Below are positions 23,731 through 32,164 of a stretch of DNA of 64,000 nucleotides, in pieces (within the stretch, counting starts at the first letter, position 1; the number at the start of each line of letters is the position of its first letter). The stretch lies in the NCBI GenBank assembly GCA_036346405.1, contig CM070568.1, positions 6,454,221 to 6,518,220 on the forward strand. The letters are read 5' to 3'. A program made the translations under genes and the position numbers. The notes under the pieces were generated by a model that worked only from the letters and a program-made list of their open reading frames with translations, was not told where the DNA came from and did no database searches. The DNA is from Phyllostachys edulis (Eukaryota > Streptophyta > Magnoliopsida > Poales > Poaceae).

Positions 23731-24228
23731 CTGTACAATCACATGTAAGAATACTTAGCAACTAAAATTATTCCCAATACTACAAATAATATCTCATGAA
23801 AGTTACAAGGTTGTCCAAACCTCTATCAGTTGGAGGACTAGTTTGGACTAGACACTAATACTTTTCGATGTGTCAGAGTGACAATAAGCAGTGCAGCAGT
23901 GAGCGAGTGGACTCATGTTGAGTGTTCTATCACATGGGCTTAACCTCAATCCCAATTAGTTATATATTCATGGTAAGGTGGTATTAGGCTTGTTTAGAAT
24001 TTTTGTCCACGCGTGCAACTGTTTTTTAAAAAAAAAACAGGCTTGTCATAGATTTCGATTGCTCTAGCTCTTCTTTTAGCAATTATAATGGTTCTAATTG
24101 TGCTTAGGCAGACTTATAATGCTAGTGTTCAGTGGGTTGTTTTAGCTCTTATGTTAGCACTTCTAATGGTTTTACTTGTGCTAATTAAGGCAAACTCATA
24201 ATGTTGGCCTACTCTATTCATCTTACAG
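23731..24228. other. Non-coding stretch within CACTA-1
   Basis: No exon or repeat of note apart from a 10-A run at 24028-24038 and two similar 'agctcttntttagca-tt-taatggtt' phrases at 24065 and 24142. Probably an intron ending at the 'tcttacag' acceptor at 24228. Confidence 0.35.
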
Positions 24229-24393
24229 GAAGGGACCAGGACTAGGACGGGATCCTCCCATGTGGGCTCAGCACCGGATGACAATGCCATTGATGGCAAC
24301 GATGCTAACACTGATGGCGACAACTGCAATGCTGACATTAATGGCGGCAACAACCATGATACCAACAACATCGACCGCGACGGATGCAACTAA
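24229..24393 (+). CDS. Short terminal exon, Asp/Asn-rich tail (CACTA-1)
   Basis: After the acceptor 'catcttacag' a 54-codon open frame runs to TAA at 24391-24393. It starts EGTRTRTGSSHVGSAPDD and continues as repeats of short N-A-D/N-G-D motifs. It lies just upstream of the 3' subterminal array, in the plus orientation of the transposase genes, and is probably the last coding exon of a TnpA-like transcript. The upstream exon it joins is not certain. Confidence 0.4.
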   Translation, partial: EGTRTRTGSSHVGSAPDDNAIDGNDANTDGDNCNADINGGNNHDTNNIDRDGCN

Positions 24394-24639
24394 TTGTCTA
24401 CATGAACTTTGATGATGTCTTGCTAGCTCTTTTGAATAGTTGAACATGGTATTGCTGCACTTGTAGATGTACTTACATGACTTGTATGTGATATTAGTCT
24501 TTAGGTGTATTGTGGTAGTATTGGACTTTTAGATGTCTTTTGTGCGGATTGCTTTCTACAAGTGAACCTTATGGATGGTATTGGGCTTGAAATGATAAGC
24601 TTGAACTTCTTATTTGTGTATGGAGTAATGCATGGATGT

Positions 24640-24735
24640 GTATTGTGAATTATATGATGTATGGATGTGTATTGTGAATTATATGATGTGTGGATGTGTA
24701 TTGTGAATTATATGATGCGTGAATGTGCATGAAAA
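24640..24735. repeat. Short tandem repeat near the CACTA-1 3' end
   Basis: About three copies of a 33-bp unit ('atggatgtgtattgtgaatt' plus 'atatgatgt'), with a related shorter copy before it. Non-coding, probably 3' UTR. Confidence 0.75.
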
Positions 24736-24774
24736 TGTGAATTGACAATTTCTGCTAGTGGGCTGCGAGAATCA

Positions 24775-25345
24775 TAATTTTGTTGACAGGAATGGAGTCA
24801 TTTTGGCGTTGGTTTTGACACCGCGAAAACCAATTTCCTGACGGGCTAAAACCGTCAAGAAAATGATTTTTGTTGACGGTAATGGAAAAAACCGTCAGGT
24901 TTAATATACTTGACGGTAACGGTTGTCCCGTCATGTAAACTAGATACCTGACGGGCAAAAACCGTCAAGAAAATGATTTTTGTTGACGGTAATGGAAAAA
25001 ACCGCCAGGTTTAATATACTTGACGGTAACGGTTGCCCCGCCATGTAAACTAGATACCTGACGGGCTAAAATCGTCACAAAAATGATTTTTGTTGACGGT
25101 TATTGCTGAACCATCAGGTTAATGTTTCTTGCCGGTTATCACCCGTCAGCCAAATGATTTTTATGGACGGTTCACAAAACTGTAAGAAAAATATGGAAAA
25201 ACCGTCAGCAAATATTTGCTTGACGGTTAACCGTCAAACAAATTAGATTTTCCCGACCACCCAGACCTGAGGCGATTTTCCTGACGGTTAGCGTCGGAAA
25301 ATAAACAACGATTTTTCTATTTTCCGGACGGTTTTCGACTGTGGG
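24775..25345. repeat. 3' subterminal array of CACTA-1 with a 110-bp duplication
   Basis: More than a dozen TGACGGT / ACCGTCA motifs in both orientations. A 110-bp block starting 'cctgacgggctaaaaccgtc' at 24838 is repeated from about 24948 and begins again at about 25058, so the array grew by tandem duplication. In CACTA elements such arrays bind TnpA and bring the ends together (family knowledge). Confidence 0.85.
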
Positions 25346-25368
25346 GAAAAACCCCTTTTCTAGTAGTG

Positions 25369-25493
25369 GGTGTACGAATACTACTGGTCGAACAAGACTC
25401 GAACTAGGATATATATCACGTAGAATAACCACACTTGAGCTGTCATAATTCTAGAGTCCATTTTTGGATAGTGTTTAAATTGCCTAACTTCCC
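25369..25493. repeat. Repeat X, copy 1 (third part)
   Basis: Continues repeat X after CACTA-1 and matches 33552-33680 ('gtgtacgaatactactgg', 'atatatcacgtagaataacc'). It stops where the MULE terminal repeat begins near 25494. Confidence 0.75.
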
Positions 25494-26010
25494 CCTCGGG
25501 CGCACAGCTGCCCTACGCCGGTGGATTAGGGGGGTGGGGGTGGTGGTGATTAGGGTTAGGGTTAGGGGGGTCGGGAGATTAGGGTTAGGGTTAGGGTAGT
25601 TAGGTTTAGGTTGAAATTTGGAGGAATTTAAAATTATAGCAAATGAGTCAAAAAAATTATGAAATTTTTTGTGGAGCCTCTCAACACTGTGTAGTTGCCT
25701 GTGTAAAGTTTTCATAATTTTATTCGTTCGGAATTGTTATCGCTGATTCGTATAAGTGTCATGTTCGGAAAAATTATGAAATCGCATACTGTTTGTTTAT
25801 TTAGTTTAGTGTCATGAGCGCATGGCCAACATCATGACCAAACTGATGGGGTTAATTAGTTAGTTAGGTTAGGTTAGCAAAAATATCTCCCAACTCGCGC
25901 CCCTCCTCTGGCCCTCCATCCGGCCCTCCTTCTCCCGCCACGCACCCGGACTGTTCTGCGGAGAATTAAAAAACCTCGCGATAGCCATCTTTCCCACCGT
26001 CCCTCCTCCG
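25494..26010. repeat. Left terminal inverted repeat of MULE-1
   Basis: Pairs with 31540-31980 in inverted orientation: shared blocks include 'gattagggggg', the telomere-like arrays, 'gtggagcctctcaacactgt', 'tcggaattgttatcgc', and further in 'cacgcacccggactgt' with 'agaattaaaaaacctcg'. The homology spans about 450-500 bp with indels. Confidence 0.85.
25547..25597 (+). repeat. Telomere-like TTAGGG repeats in the left TIR
   Basis: Two short runs of TTAGGG (25550-25568 and 25579-25597), hexamers of vertebrate type rather than the plant TTTAGGG heptamer. They sit inside the MULE terminal repeat and are mirrored in the right arm. Confidence 0.85.
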
Positions 26011-26094
26011 CACATCTGTCACCTCGTCCAGAAATTCCGGCACCAATGCTTATGGAATTCCTGGTGCCAACGCCGCGACTCCTTCTCCGCCCGG

Positions 26095-26104
26095 CTATAA
26101 ATAC
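26095..26104 (+). promoter_or_regulatory. TATA box of the MULE-1 transposase
   Basis: 'ggctataaatactaaactct' lies about 730 bp before the first transposase ATG, followed by a pyrimidine-rich leader and an AT-rich probable intron. The same TATA and about 180 bp around it recur at 50675-50855. Confidence 0.65.
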
Positions 26105-26359
26105 TAAACTCTGGCACTCACTCTTCGCTCATCTCAATTGCGTTTCCACTCTCATTCTTGCGCTCGTCGCTGAGAACTTGGAGAACGTAACATAATTAAT
26201 TTTATTGGGAGGTTAACTATTTTCTTGCTTATCGTCGCTCGTCGCTTGGCCTTGATTACTTCCCCCGAAGGGCTGATTGATTACTTCCCCCGAAGGGCTG
26301 ATTAATTACTTCCTCCATAGGGTAGGTAATTTGCTTTTGCCGCTATTACCGTAGTCGTA

Positions 26360-26720
26360 ATTAGTCAGTTTTAGTCAACTAGTCGTAATTACATAGTTTA
26401 GGGGTAATTAATTAGTCGTAATTAGTTAGTTAACTAGTAATGAATTAGTTTAGTGGTAATTAATTAGTCGTAATTAGTTTATTAGTCGTCATTACAACAT
26501 ATTAAGTAAATGAAAATGAAGTACTAGTAATTTTTTAGTGGTAATTAATCAATCGTGATTAGTTAGTTTAGAGGTAATTAATTAGTCGTAATTAGTTAGT
26601 TGACTAGTAATGAATTAGTTTAGTGGTAATTAATTAGTCGTAATTAGTTTAGTAGTCGCCATCACAACATATTAAGTAAGTGGAAATGAAGTACTAGTAA
26701 TTTTGTGTAGTAGTCATTAC
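26360..26720. repeat. TAATTAGT-rich tandem repeats in the MULE-1 leader
   Basis: A block of roughly 180 bp ('aattaattagtcgtaattag', 'tagtaatgaattagtttag', 'cacaacatattaagtaa') occurs twice (26395-26530 and 26565-26700) with internal shorter repeats. A direct repeat 'gattacttcccccgaagggc' is at 26254 and 26278. Probably a 5' intron; no coding sequence. Confidence 0.75.
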
Positions 26721-26826
26721 GACATATTGAATAAGTGCTAATGAATTAGTTTGACTGCTGTAGGTATTTTCCTACATGCAAGATTTGTTTGTGTTTCTGG
26801 CGATGGTCTCGTGCAGTGCGGACACG

Positions 26827-28130
26827 ATGGGTTGGACTGTCGAGATGCCGATACAAGGTGGTCGGCGAAGGGCTCCCGCGATGAATATTCATGAGCTTGG
26901 CTACATCGGAGGAGTTAGTCACGGAGGCGAGCAGCGAAGAAAGTTATGATCGGCGATCACCTACACGAATTATGTGTAGGAGCTCGTAAAGGTGAATGGA
27001 AGCATAGCACGGAGGCAATACATGGAGATTGTCTCCCAGCCTGAGGCGGCCATTCACGGGAAGCCTATGGTGTACGTGAAATTCGTACATAGGGCGTTGG
27101 GAAACCCTGATGATGCCGAGACCTCTACAAGCGAGCAAGTGCGGCCGAGAGCACGAAGATGGCAAAGACGGAATGTCTTTGCCTCGGAGGAAGTCCGTGC
27201 CTAATTTTGTGCCAAATGAGGCGAGAAAAATGGTGGTCGGCTGGATCATTGCGCCACAGTATCTATTGGATGAGCCTCTTGGGTTGGAGTCCGACGAGGA
27301 CACCGACCCAAGCTCGGATGGTCTTAAGCGAGGGCCACACGGTGGTGGTCCTTATGTGGCATCGAGACTTGATGACATCGCGGTGCATTCGCTCGTACTA
27401 CCGTAAGACGAAGGCTCCCAGTGGGGGTTTGAAGCCGACACCCTCTTAGTTGGGCAATGTTTCCCGGACAAGGTGGCCGTGCAACAAGCTATAGCACCGT
27501 ACGCCTTGTCTATCAGCTGTGTGTACCGAGTGCACCGGTCCAACCCAGGAAAGTACGTAGTGAAGTGCGTAGTAGAAGGCTGCCCTAGCAAGGTCAGCAC
27601 TCTCCGAGCAAAGATCTTCGGCTCGGTCTTCACGGTCAAGGAGGTGATCGACCACACTTGCGAGCTTAGCGAGCCCCTGTGGCAGCATCGGAACGTGACT
27701 TCCACATATGTTGCAAACCTCATCAGACACCTAGTTGAGGCAGACATCTCTATCTCCTCCAAGCTGATGATGTCAGAAGTCACCAATCAGGTTGGCTATC
27801 CAGTTAGCTACAGCAAGGTCCGACGAGCGAAGTAGAAGGTCATCGAGACTATGTACGGGACATACGAAGAGGCGTACAACCTTGTGCCGAGATTGCTTCA
27901 CCAGATTGTCGAATCAAACCCCAGCACGTACATAAACAAGCTTGACCGTGAAGATGCTGGAAAAGGGCCCAACCGCTTCATACTGGACCGGGTGTTCTAG
28001 GCTTTCGCTCAGGCCATCAGGAGCTTCAAGTTCTGCCGTCCCGTGGTAACAATAGATGGCACTTTCCTCGTAGGGAGGTACAAGGGCACCATCTAGGGGG
28101 GAAAGGAAATAGGCATGCACCCTGGGTGAT
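26827..28130 (+). pseudogene. MuDR-type MULE transposase, broken
   Basis: The transposase of Mutator-like elements (MuDR DNA-binding domain, then MULE catalytic domain). The N-terminus (ATG 26827, MGWTVEMPIQGGRRAPAMN) leads to a MuDR-type region at 27430-27720: VGQCFPDKVAVQQAIAPYAL, KYVVKCVVEGCPSKVS, EVIDHTCE, so the zinc-binding cysteines and histidine are visible. After that come YGTYEEAYNLVPRLL and FCRPVVTIDGTFLVGRYKGT (28030-28095), holding the first catalytic Asp (V-T-I-D). In-frame stops occur at 26946, 27404, 27833, 28000 and 28096, and the region with the other two catalytic acidic residues was not found. It is a relic. Confidence 0.85.
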
Positions 28131-28321
28131 GTGGCGACATGCACCTGCAACAAGCCAAAGCTCCTCCACAAGCCATGCTTTCATGTGTACAAGGCATGTG
28201 CGCAAATGAGGCAGATGTCTACGCCGTACATCTCTGAGTACTACGACATGCAGCACCTATTCGTACATGGAGTGGAGAGTTTCACTCGTACGGCTTAGAG
28301 ATGAACTACAAGGATCCATAT

Positions 28322-28830
28322 CGACGACGTGAGTTATGAAGAATTTACATCCTTATTACGTTTTTCACTGTACGGTGTACTTACATATCGTAGAATTGTA
28401 GAACATGGACGACTTCGACATACTAGCCGCGTGGGACGGTCCGCGACAAGGGCAAAGAAAGGCTCATCTTGGCTAAGCTCGGTACGCCACGGTGTATTCG
28501 ATCGCCGGCGTAATCCGTATCGATGACGTGAATTATGAAGAATTTACATCCTTCTTACGATTTTCATTATACGGTGTACTTACATAATGGAATCGCAGGA
28601 CATGGATGACTTCGACACACCAGCTCGACATGGAGAGTCCGGCAACAAGGGGAAGGGGAAGGCTCCTTCGACCGAGACCGGCCGACATCGAAGCGTATTA
28701 GGCCGACCAACCGCACTCCGTATCGAAGATGTGAGTTATATACAGTTTGCATCATTGTTACATTTCTTACTGTATGATCCACTTACATCATGAAATCGCA
28801 GGACATGGACAACTTCCACACTCACCGCAA
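28322..28830 (+). repeat. Threefold tandem exon/intron unit downstream of the MULE transposase
   Basis: A unit of about 200 bp is repeated: donor 'gacgtgagttatgaagaa', an 80-90 bp intron ('tttacatcctt-ttacg', 'tgta-ggtgtacttacat'), acceptor 'aatcgcag' or 'attgtag', then an exon starting A/DMDDFDTPARHGESGNKGKG-like. Copies begin near 28328, 28517 and 28731. The exon is hydrophilic, Gly/Lys/Arg-rich and unrecognised. Copies 1 and 3 carry stops; the exon of copy 2 (28602-28731) is open. It may be a lengthened C-terminal tail of the transposase gene. Confidence 0.6.
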
Positions 28831-29524
28831 CCGTGGGTAGCCCCGAGACAAGGGGCACTCGCTATGGCACCGTGGAGACTAGTAGCACATATCGTTAAAT
28901 CGGACACTGTTTGTCAAATTATCAGTTTGTCATGCATGATCTGTATTGTACGACATGCTAGATAAGGTTGTGCATGAACCAACCGAGGGAAATTGCTATA
29001 TTTGATCAAGTATATCTGTATTCATATTTTGTTTTGCTATATTTATACGCATATTTTGGTTGTTACGTGTGTACTCCAGCGCCATATTGTATGTCAACAT
29101 CTCCAATGGAGTTGCAACGTAGTTTTTTTTATATATTCCAAGTCACATGAAATCATAGACTTGCTCAGCATAATATTGCTCCTTCCCTTTTGAAAGCCAA
29201 CATCCTTAGTTGCACGAAAGGGACATGTGTACATACTACATACCCCTTCAGCTGCTCGGATTCTTCCTTTCTTTGGTCCATCGATTGATGTGTGTGAATC
29301 ATGGCTGAATTTTATCTCATAAGAGGTTTTTGGACCTAGAACCAGCTCCTCTAAGCAAACCATGATCCCTAAAAGAGCCATGTGAAATGCATCAACACAG
29401 GAATAAAATAATATTCTCTGCGAAATTATGATAACCCTAGTGACCTTCATGCATACTTTAGGAGATTGAACATAAGTGCATACAGAAGGGGAGACTACCG
29501 AGGTACAAGCTTCTCCGCCCGTGC
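28831..29524. other. No gene recognised (MULE-1 interior)
   Basis: Between the repeated exon and the 3' end of the antisense zinc-finger gene. It probably holds the 3' untranslated regions of the two convergent genes. Open frames are short and unremarkable. Confidence 0.35.
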
Positions 29525-30036
29525 CTAATGGTAGAAGGTGCCTCTCGCTACCCACATAGAGTGTTCTACAGGGGGGCACCTCGGACGTGACTGGCCGTCA
29601 TTGTAGTGGCACGCATATATGCAGCTAGAGTTCACGTAGCAGCATGTGGGATCATAAGAACTTCCTATGTTCACGACCTCCTCGTTGCCCCTCTCGCGCT
29701 GCATCTGTTGCCGGAGGTCATCATTTTCCTCGTTGAGATTGTCAATCCGTGCCTCCAACTCAAAGATTCGATTCCACAATGTACCCACGTACATCGCAAC
29801 ATGTCGTTCATGGGGAGGATCGATCCAGTGGACAAAGTTGCATTTCTCCATCTGCTGCAAGGGATGGTTAGTATGGAGGATGTATTAGCAGTAACATGAA
29901 TAAAACTATTTACCCCAGAGTGTGGGCATCGGAAGAAACGTCGTCCGCCATCGAAAAGGTCATCCAAGACCTGCACGACAGCATCCTCTCTGTGTCCGCA
30001 TTTCAGCCATACCGGTTGAGCACACTTGTTCGGCAT
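29525..30036 (-). CDS. GRF-type zinc-finger protein of the MULE, two exons, open
   Basis: Runs opposite to the transposase. Exon 1: 30036-29914, starting MPNKCAQPVWLKCGHREDAV and ending GGRRFFRCPHSG at a donor (G|GTAAATAG). Exon 2: from 29854 after acceptor 'cccttgcag', reading QMEKCNFVHWIDPPHERH. Joined, the layout is that of a GRF zinc finger: a KCG motif, GRRFF-C, then C-x-F-x-x-W-x-D. A coiled coil follows (LWNRIFELEARIDNLNEEND). The tail has several cysteines and stops near 29525. No stop or frameshift interrupts either exon, in contrast to the transposase. GRF fingers bind nucleic acids in other proteins; related ORFs occur in grass transposons. Its role in the MULE, or as a captured host gene, is not known to me. 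Confidence 0.65.
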
Positions 30037-30255
30037 CAACCGGTAGTTAGGGCCGAAGTCCTCCCTCCTTTCCAGGGGAAGGTCTTGCTTCGGCGACCCC
30101 GGTTGGACTGGTCCCTGAGCGTCTGTCTTGGTATGTTACTGTGCGACGGAGAAGGTTCTTCTTCCTACGGTTTCAAGGGTCGAGTGGTCCTACTTTCGGA
30201 GTGTGGGGCGTGCATTTTGTAGCCCGCAGGGGGAGGCTAACAAAGCAGGTAATAT

Positions 30256-30765
30256 ATTAGCTTGCAGATGACAAGACCAGACGAGGCTGGCTGCTTTGCG
30301 CAGAGACAAGACCAAATGGGGCAGCTTTACGCAGTGATAAGACCAAAGGAGATAGCCTTACGCAGTGACAAGACCAGATGAGGCAGCTTTGCACAGTGAT
30401 AAGACCATACGGGACACCTTTGCGCAGTGACAAGACCAAAGGAGACAACCTTGCGCAGTGACAAGACCAGACGAGGCAGCTTTACGCAGTGACAAGACCA
30501 CACGGGACACCTTTGCGCAGTGACAAGACCAAAGGAGACAGCCTTACGTAGTGACAAGACCAGATGAGGCAGCTTTGCGCAGTGACAAGACCACACAGGG
30601 CACCTTTGCACAGTGACAAAACCAAAGGAGACAGCCTTGCGTAGTGACAAGATCAGACAAGGCAGCTTTGCGCAGTGACAAGACCACACGGGGCAGCTTT
30701 GCGCAGTGATAAGACCAAAGGTCACAGCTTTGCACAGTGATAAGACCACACGGGGTTGCTAAGCC
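30256..30765. repeat. Minisatellite, about 30-bp unit, about 17 copies
   Basis: Unit of the form 'ggcagctttgcgcagtgaca' followed by 'agaccacacg', with two or three variants alternating (agaccagatga, agaccacacggg, agaccaaaggaga), which gives a higher-order pattern of about 90 bp. It lies just upstream of the zinc-finger gene's start. Because the unit is about a multiple of three, the minus strand is open with a repeated VLSLRKA-like motif, which I treat as a by-product. Confidence 0.9.
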
Positions 30766-30829
30766 ATCAAAGCGAGCCTATATTGCAAGTATGCCTCTTC
30801 TAGTGGAATCCCAGAAAGAACCATTCGCA

Positions 30830-31110
30830 CCGACATCGAATCCTCTATGTTTTAGGGTATCTTCATAATCTGTGGCGTTCTTAGTCCCTTCAATCATAAT
30901 GCATATAAGCTTCATAAAGTACTTCATCAGCATGCGCCTATATACGTGTATACGTTCAGACGACATCATCTAGGAGAGACTCCATGTTTTGGGGCATCTT
31001 CATCATCACAATGAGTGTTCTTAGCCCTTCAATCATAATGCGTATAAGCTTCATAAAGTACTTCATCATTTGCTGGCTATATCTCGCGTGCGTTCGGACA
31101 ACTTCATCGA
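30830..31110. repeat. Two diverged copies of a 135-bp block
   Basis: 'cttcaatcataatgc-tataagcttcataaagtacttcatca' occurs at about 30889 and 31026, each followed by an 'cgttc-gac-a-ttcatc-ag-gagactcc' segment. The minus strand reads YFMKLI-IMIEG in both. Function unknown. Confidence 0.7.
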
Positions 31111-31240
31111 GAGAGACTCCAATAATCTTGGTGCCTTTTATCCCACTTCTAAAAGACAACAAGTGTTTGACTACACGTTTGCTTGGATGACATCCTCAAG
31201 GTTATACCTCGTCTGATATGCTTATCAGTCATCCTTTCTC

Positions 31241-31539
31241 TGAACGAATAAAATAATAGAAAAAATTACAGAAGTAACAACACTGTGACGAGAGGCTCCA
31301 CAAAAAGTTTTGTAATTTTCTAAACTCATTTGTTATATTTTGAAATTACTACAAACAACACTGAAATCACGACGAAATACTGATTTTGGAGAAAAGGAAA
31401 CCCTAATTTACAAATCTCGGTGCCCGTATTTCTTAATGAATGTTTTTTTTTACAAATACCAGTGCCTGTTGAATCCCTAATTGAAATGGCTGAAAAAATT
31501 TCGTATTCGCAAAAGCGCTAACCCGAATGAAACCCTAAC
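31241..31539. repeat. Inner duplicate of the right TIR of MULE-1
   Basis: 31246-31350 repeats, in the same orientation, a part of the right TIR (31773-31880: 'gaggctccacaaaa', 'ctcatttg-tatatttt'). The right end thus carries an internal partial TIR duplication. No gene is present. Confidence 0.65.
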
Positions 31540-31980
31540 CCGAGCGTTGACGACCATCCCGAGGTTTTTTAATTCTCTGTAGGACAGTCCGGGTGCGTGG
31601 TAGGTGTGGCAGGCAGGAGGGAGGGCCAGAGGGGGCACGAGTCAGAAGGGTGTTGTGAATTCCAAGTCACATGAAATCATGAAACCCTCAAATCGAAATT
31701 TTTGTGACCTAAATCACGTTTATTGATTCATACGAATATGACACTTATACAAATTAGCGATAACAATTCCAAACGAATAAAATTAAGAAAACTTTACACA
31801 AGCAACTACACAGTGTTGAGAGGCTCCACAAAAAATTTCATAATTTTTTAGACTCATTTGCTATATTTTTAAATTCCTCCATATTTCAACCTAAACCTAA
31901 CTACTCTAACCCTAACCCTAACCCTAACCCTAATCACCATGCCCCCCTAATCGGCCGGTAGCAGGCAAGCCGTGCCGAGG
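31540..31980. repeat. Right terminal inverted repeat of MULE-1
   Basis: Inverted partner of 25494-26010. It contains a CCCTAA run at 31905-31933 (over four hexamers), the mirror image of the TTAGGG runs on the left. The outermost shared word is 'ccgagg' at 31975-31980. Confidence 0.85.
31905..31933 (-). repeat. Telomere-like CCCTAA repeats in the right TIR
   Basis: 'ctaaccctaaccctaaccct' and onwards, more than four perfect hexamers. Embedded in the MULE TIR, so it is not evidence of a chromosome end. Confidence 0.9.
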
Positions 31981-32164
31981 CTGGCGCCACGGTGGCGTGC
32001 GCCTTGACACCTCAGCCTGCAACTACTCGCGCCCGATGGCGGCGTGTCGCGTGGAGGTGGTGGCGCCGCATGACCGTCTTGGCGTGGTTATTTTTGCATA
32101 TACACTTTTCGCATGGTCAAATGTGTAAATATGGTTCGAAAACAAGCTGTATACGCCAAAAATT
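31981..32164. other. Short unassigned segment
   Basis: GC-rich then AT-rich sequence between the MULE end and repeat X copy 2. Nothing recognised. It includes no repeat X sequence, so the MULE does not simply interrupt a repeat X unit. Confidence 0.35.

Larger units (their letters stand above)
11111..25368 (+). mobile_element. CACTA-1: complete En/Spm-type element with captured genes
   Basis: The two ends are perfect 13-bp inverted repeats, CACTACTAGAAAA at 11111 and its complement at 25356-25368, flanked by the 3-bp TSD GGT (11108-11110 and 25369-25371). The uninterrupted target is preserved at 33543-33575. Subterminal regions at 11140-11300 and 24775-25330 are packed with TGACGGT / ACCGTCA motifs in both orientations, the usual TnpA-binding design of CACTA elements. 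Inside, in order: inserted gypsy LTR fragments, a GC-rich first exon, a bZIP fragment, a TnpD-type (TNP2) gene, a TnpA-type gene (Transposase_24), an antisense captured fragment and a short terminal exon. All main coding parts carry stops or frameshifts, so the copy is not autonomous now. Confidence 0.93.
25494..31980 (+). mobile_element. MULE-1: Mutator-like element with long TIRs
   Basis: A 6.5-kb element defined by long inverted repeats at its ends (about 25494-26010 and 31540-31980) and a MuDR-type transposase between them. Also inside: a TATA-type promoter in the left arm, an AT-rich leader/intron, a triplicated exon, a zinc-finger gene on the opposite strand and a minisatellite. MULEs normally make 8-11 bp target duplications; I found no matching 9-mer at these boundaries, so the exact ends may be a few bases off or the flank rearranged. 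The transposase has stops and its catalytic half is largely missing. Confidence 0.8.

Noticed and set aside
30327..30749. 140-codon open frame through the minisatellite on the minus strand
   Set aside because: The open frame is produced by the repeat unit; the peptide is a simple repeat with no flanking gene structure.
30256..30765. CRISPR-like array
   Set aside because: Units are contiguous with no unique spacers and the DNA is a plant transposon, so this is a minisatellite.
25547..31933. Telomere or subtelomere proximity from TTAGGG runs
   Set aside because: The runs are short, in opposite orientation at the two ends of one MULE, and part of its terminal repeats. They are element sequence, not a chromosome end.
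25494..31980. Target-site duplication for MULE-1
   Set aside because: I compared about 10 bp outside each inferred end and found no matching 8-11 bp repeat, so no TSD is claimed.
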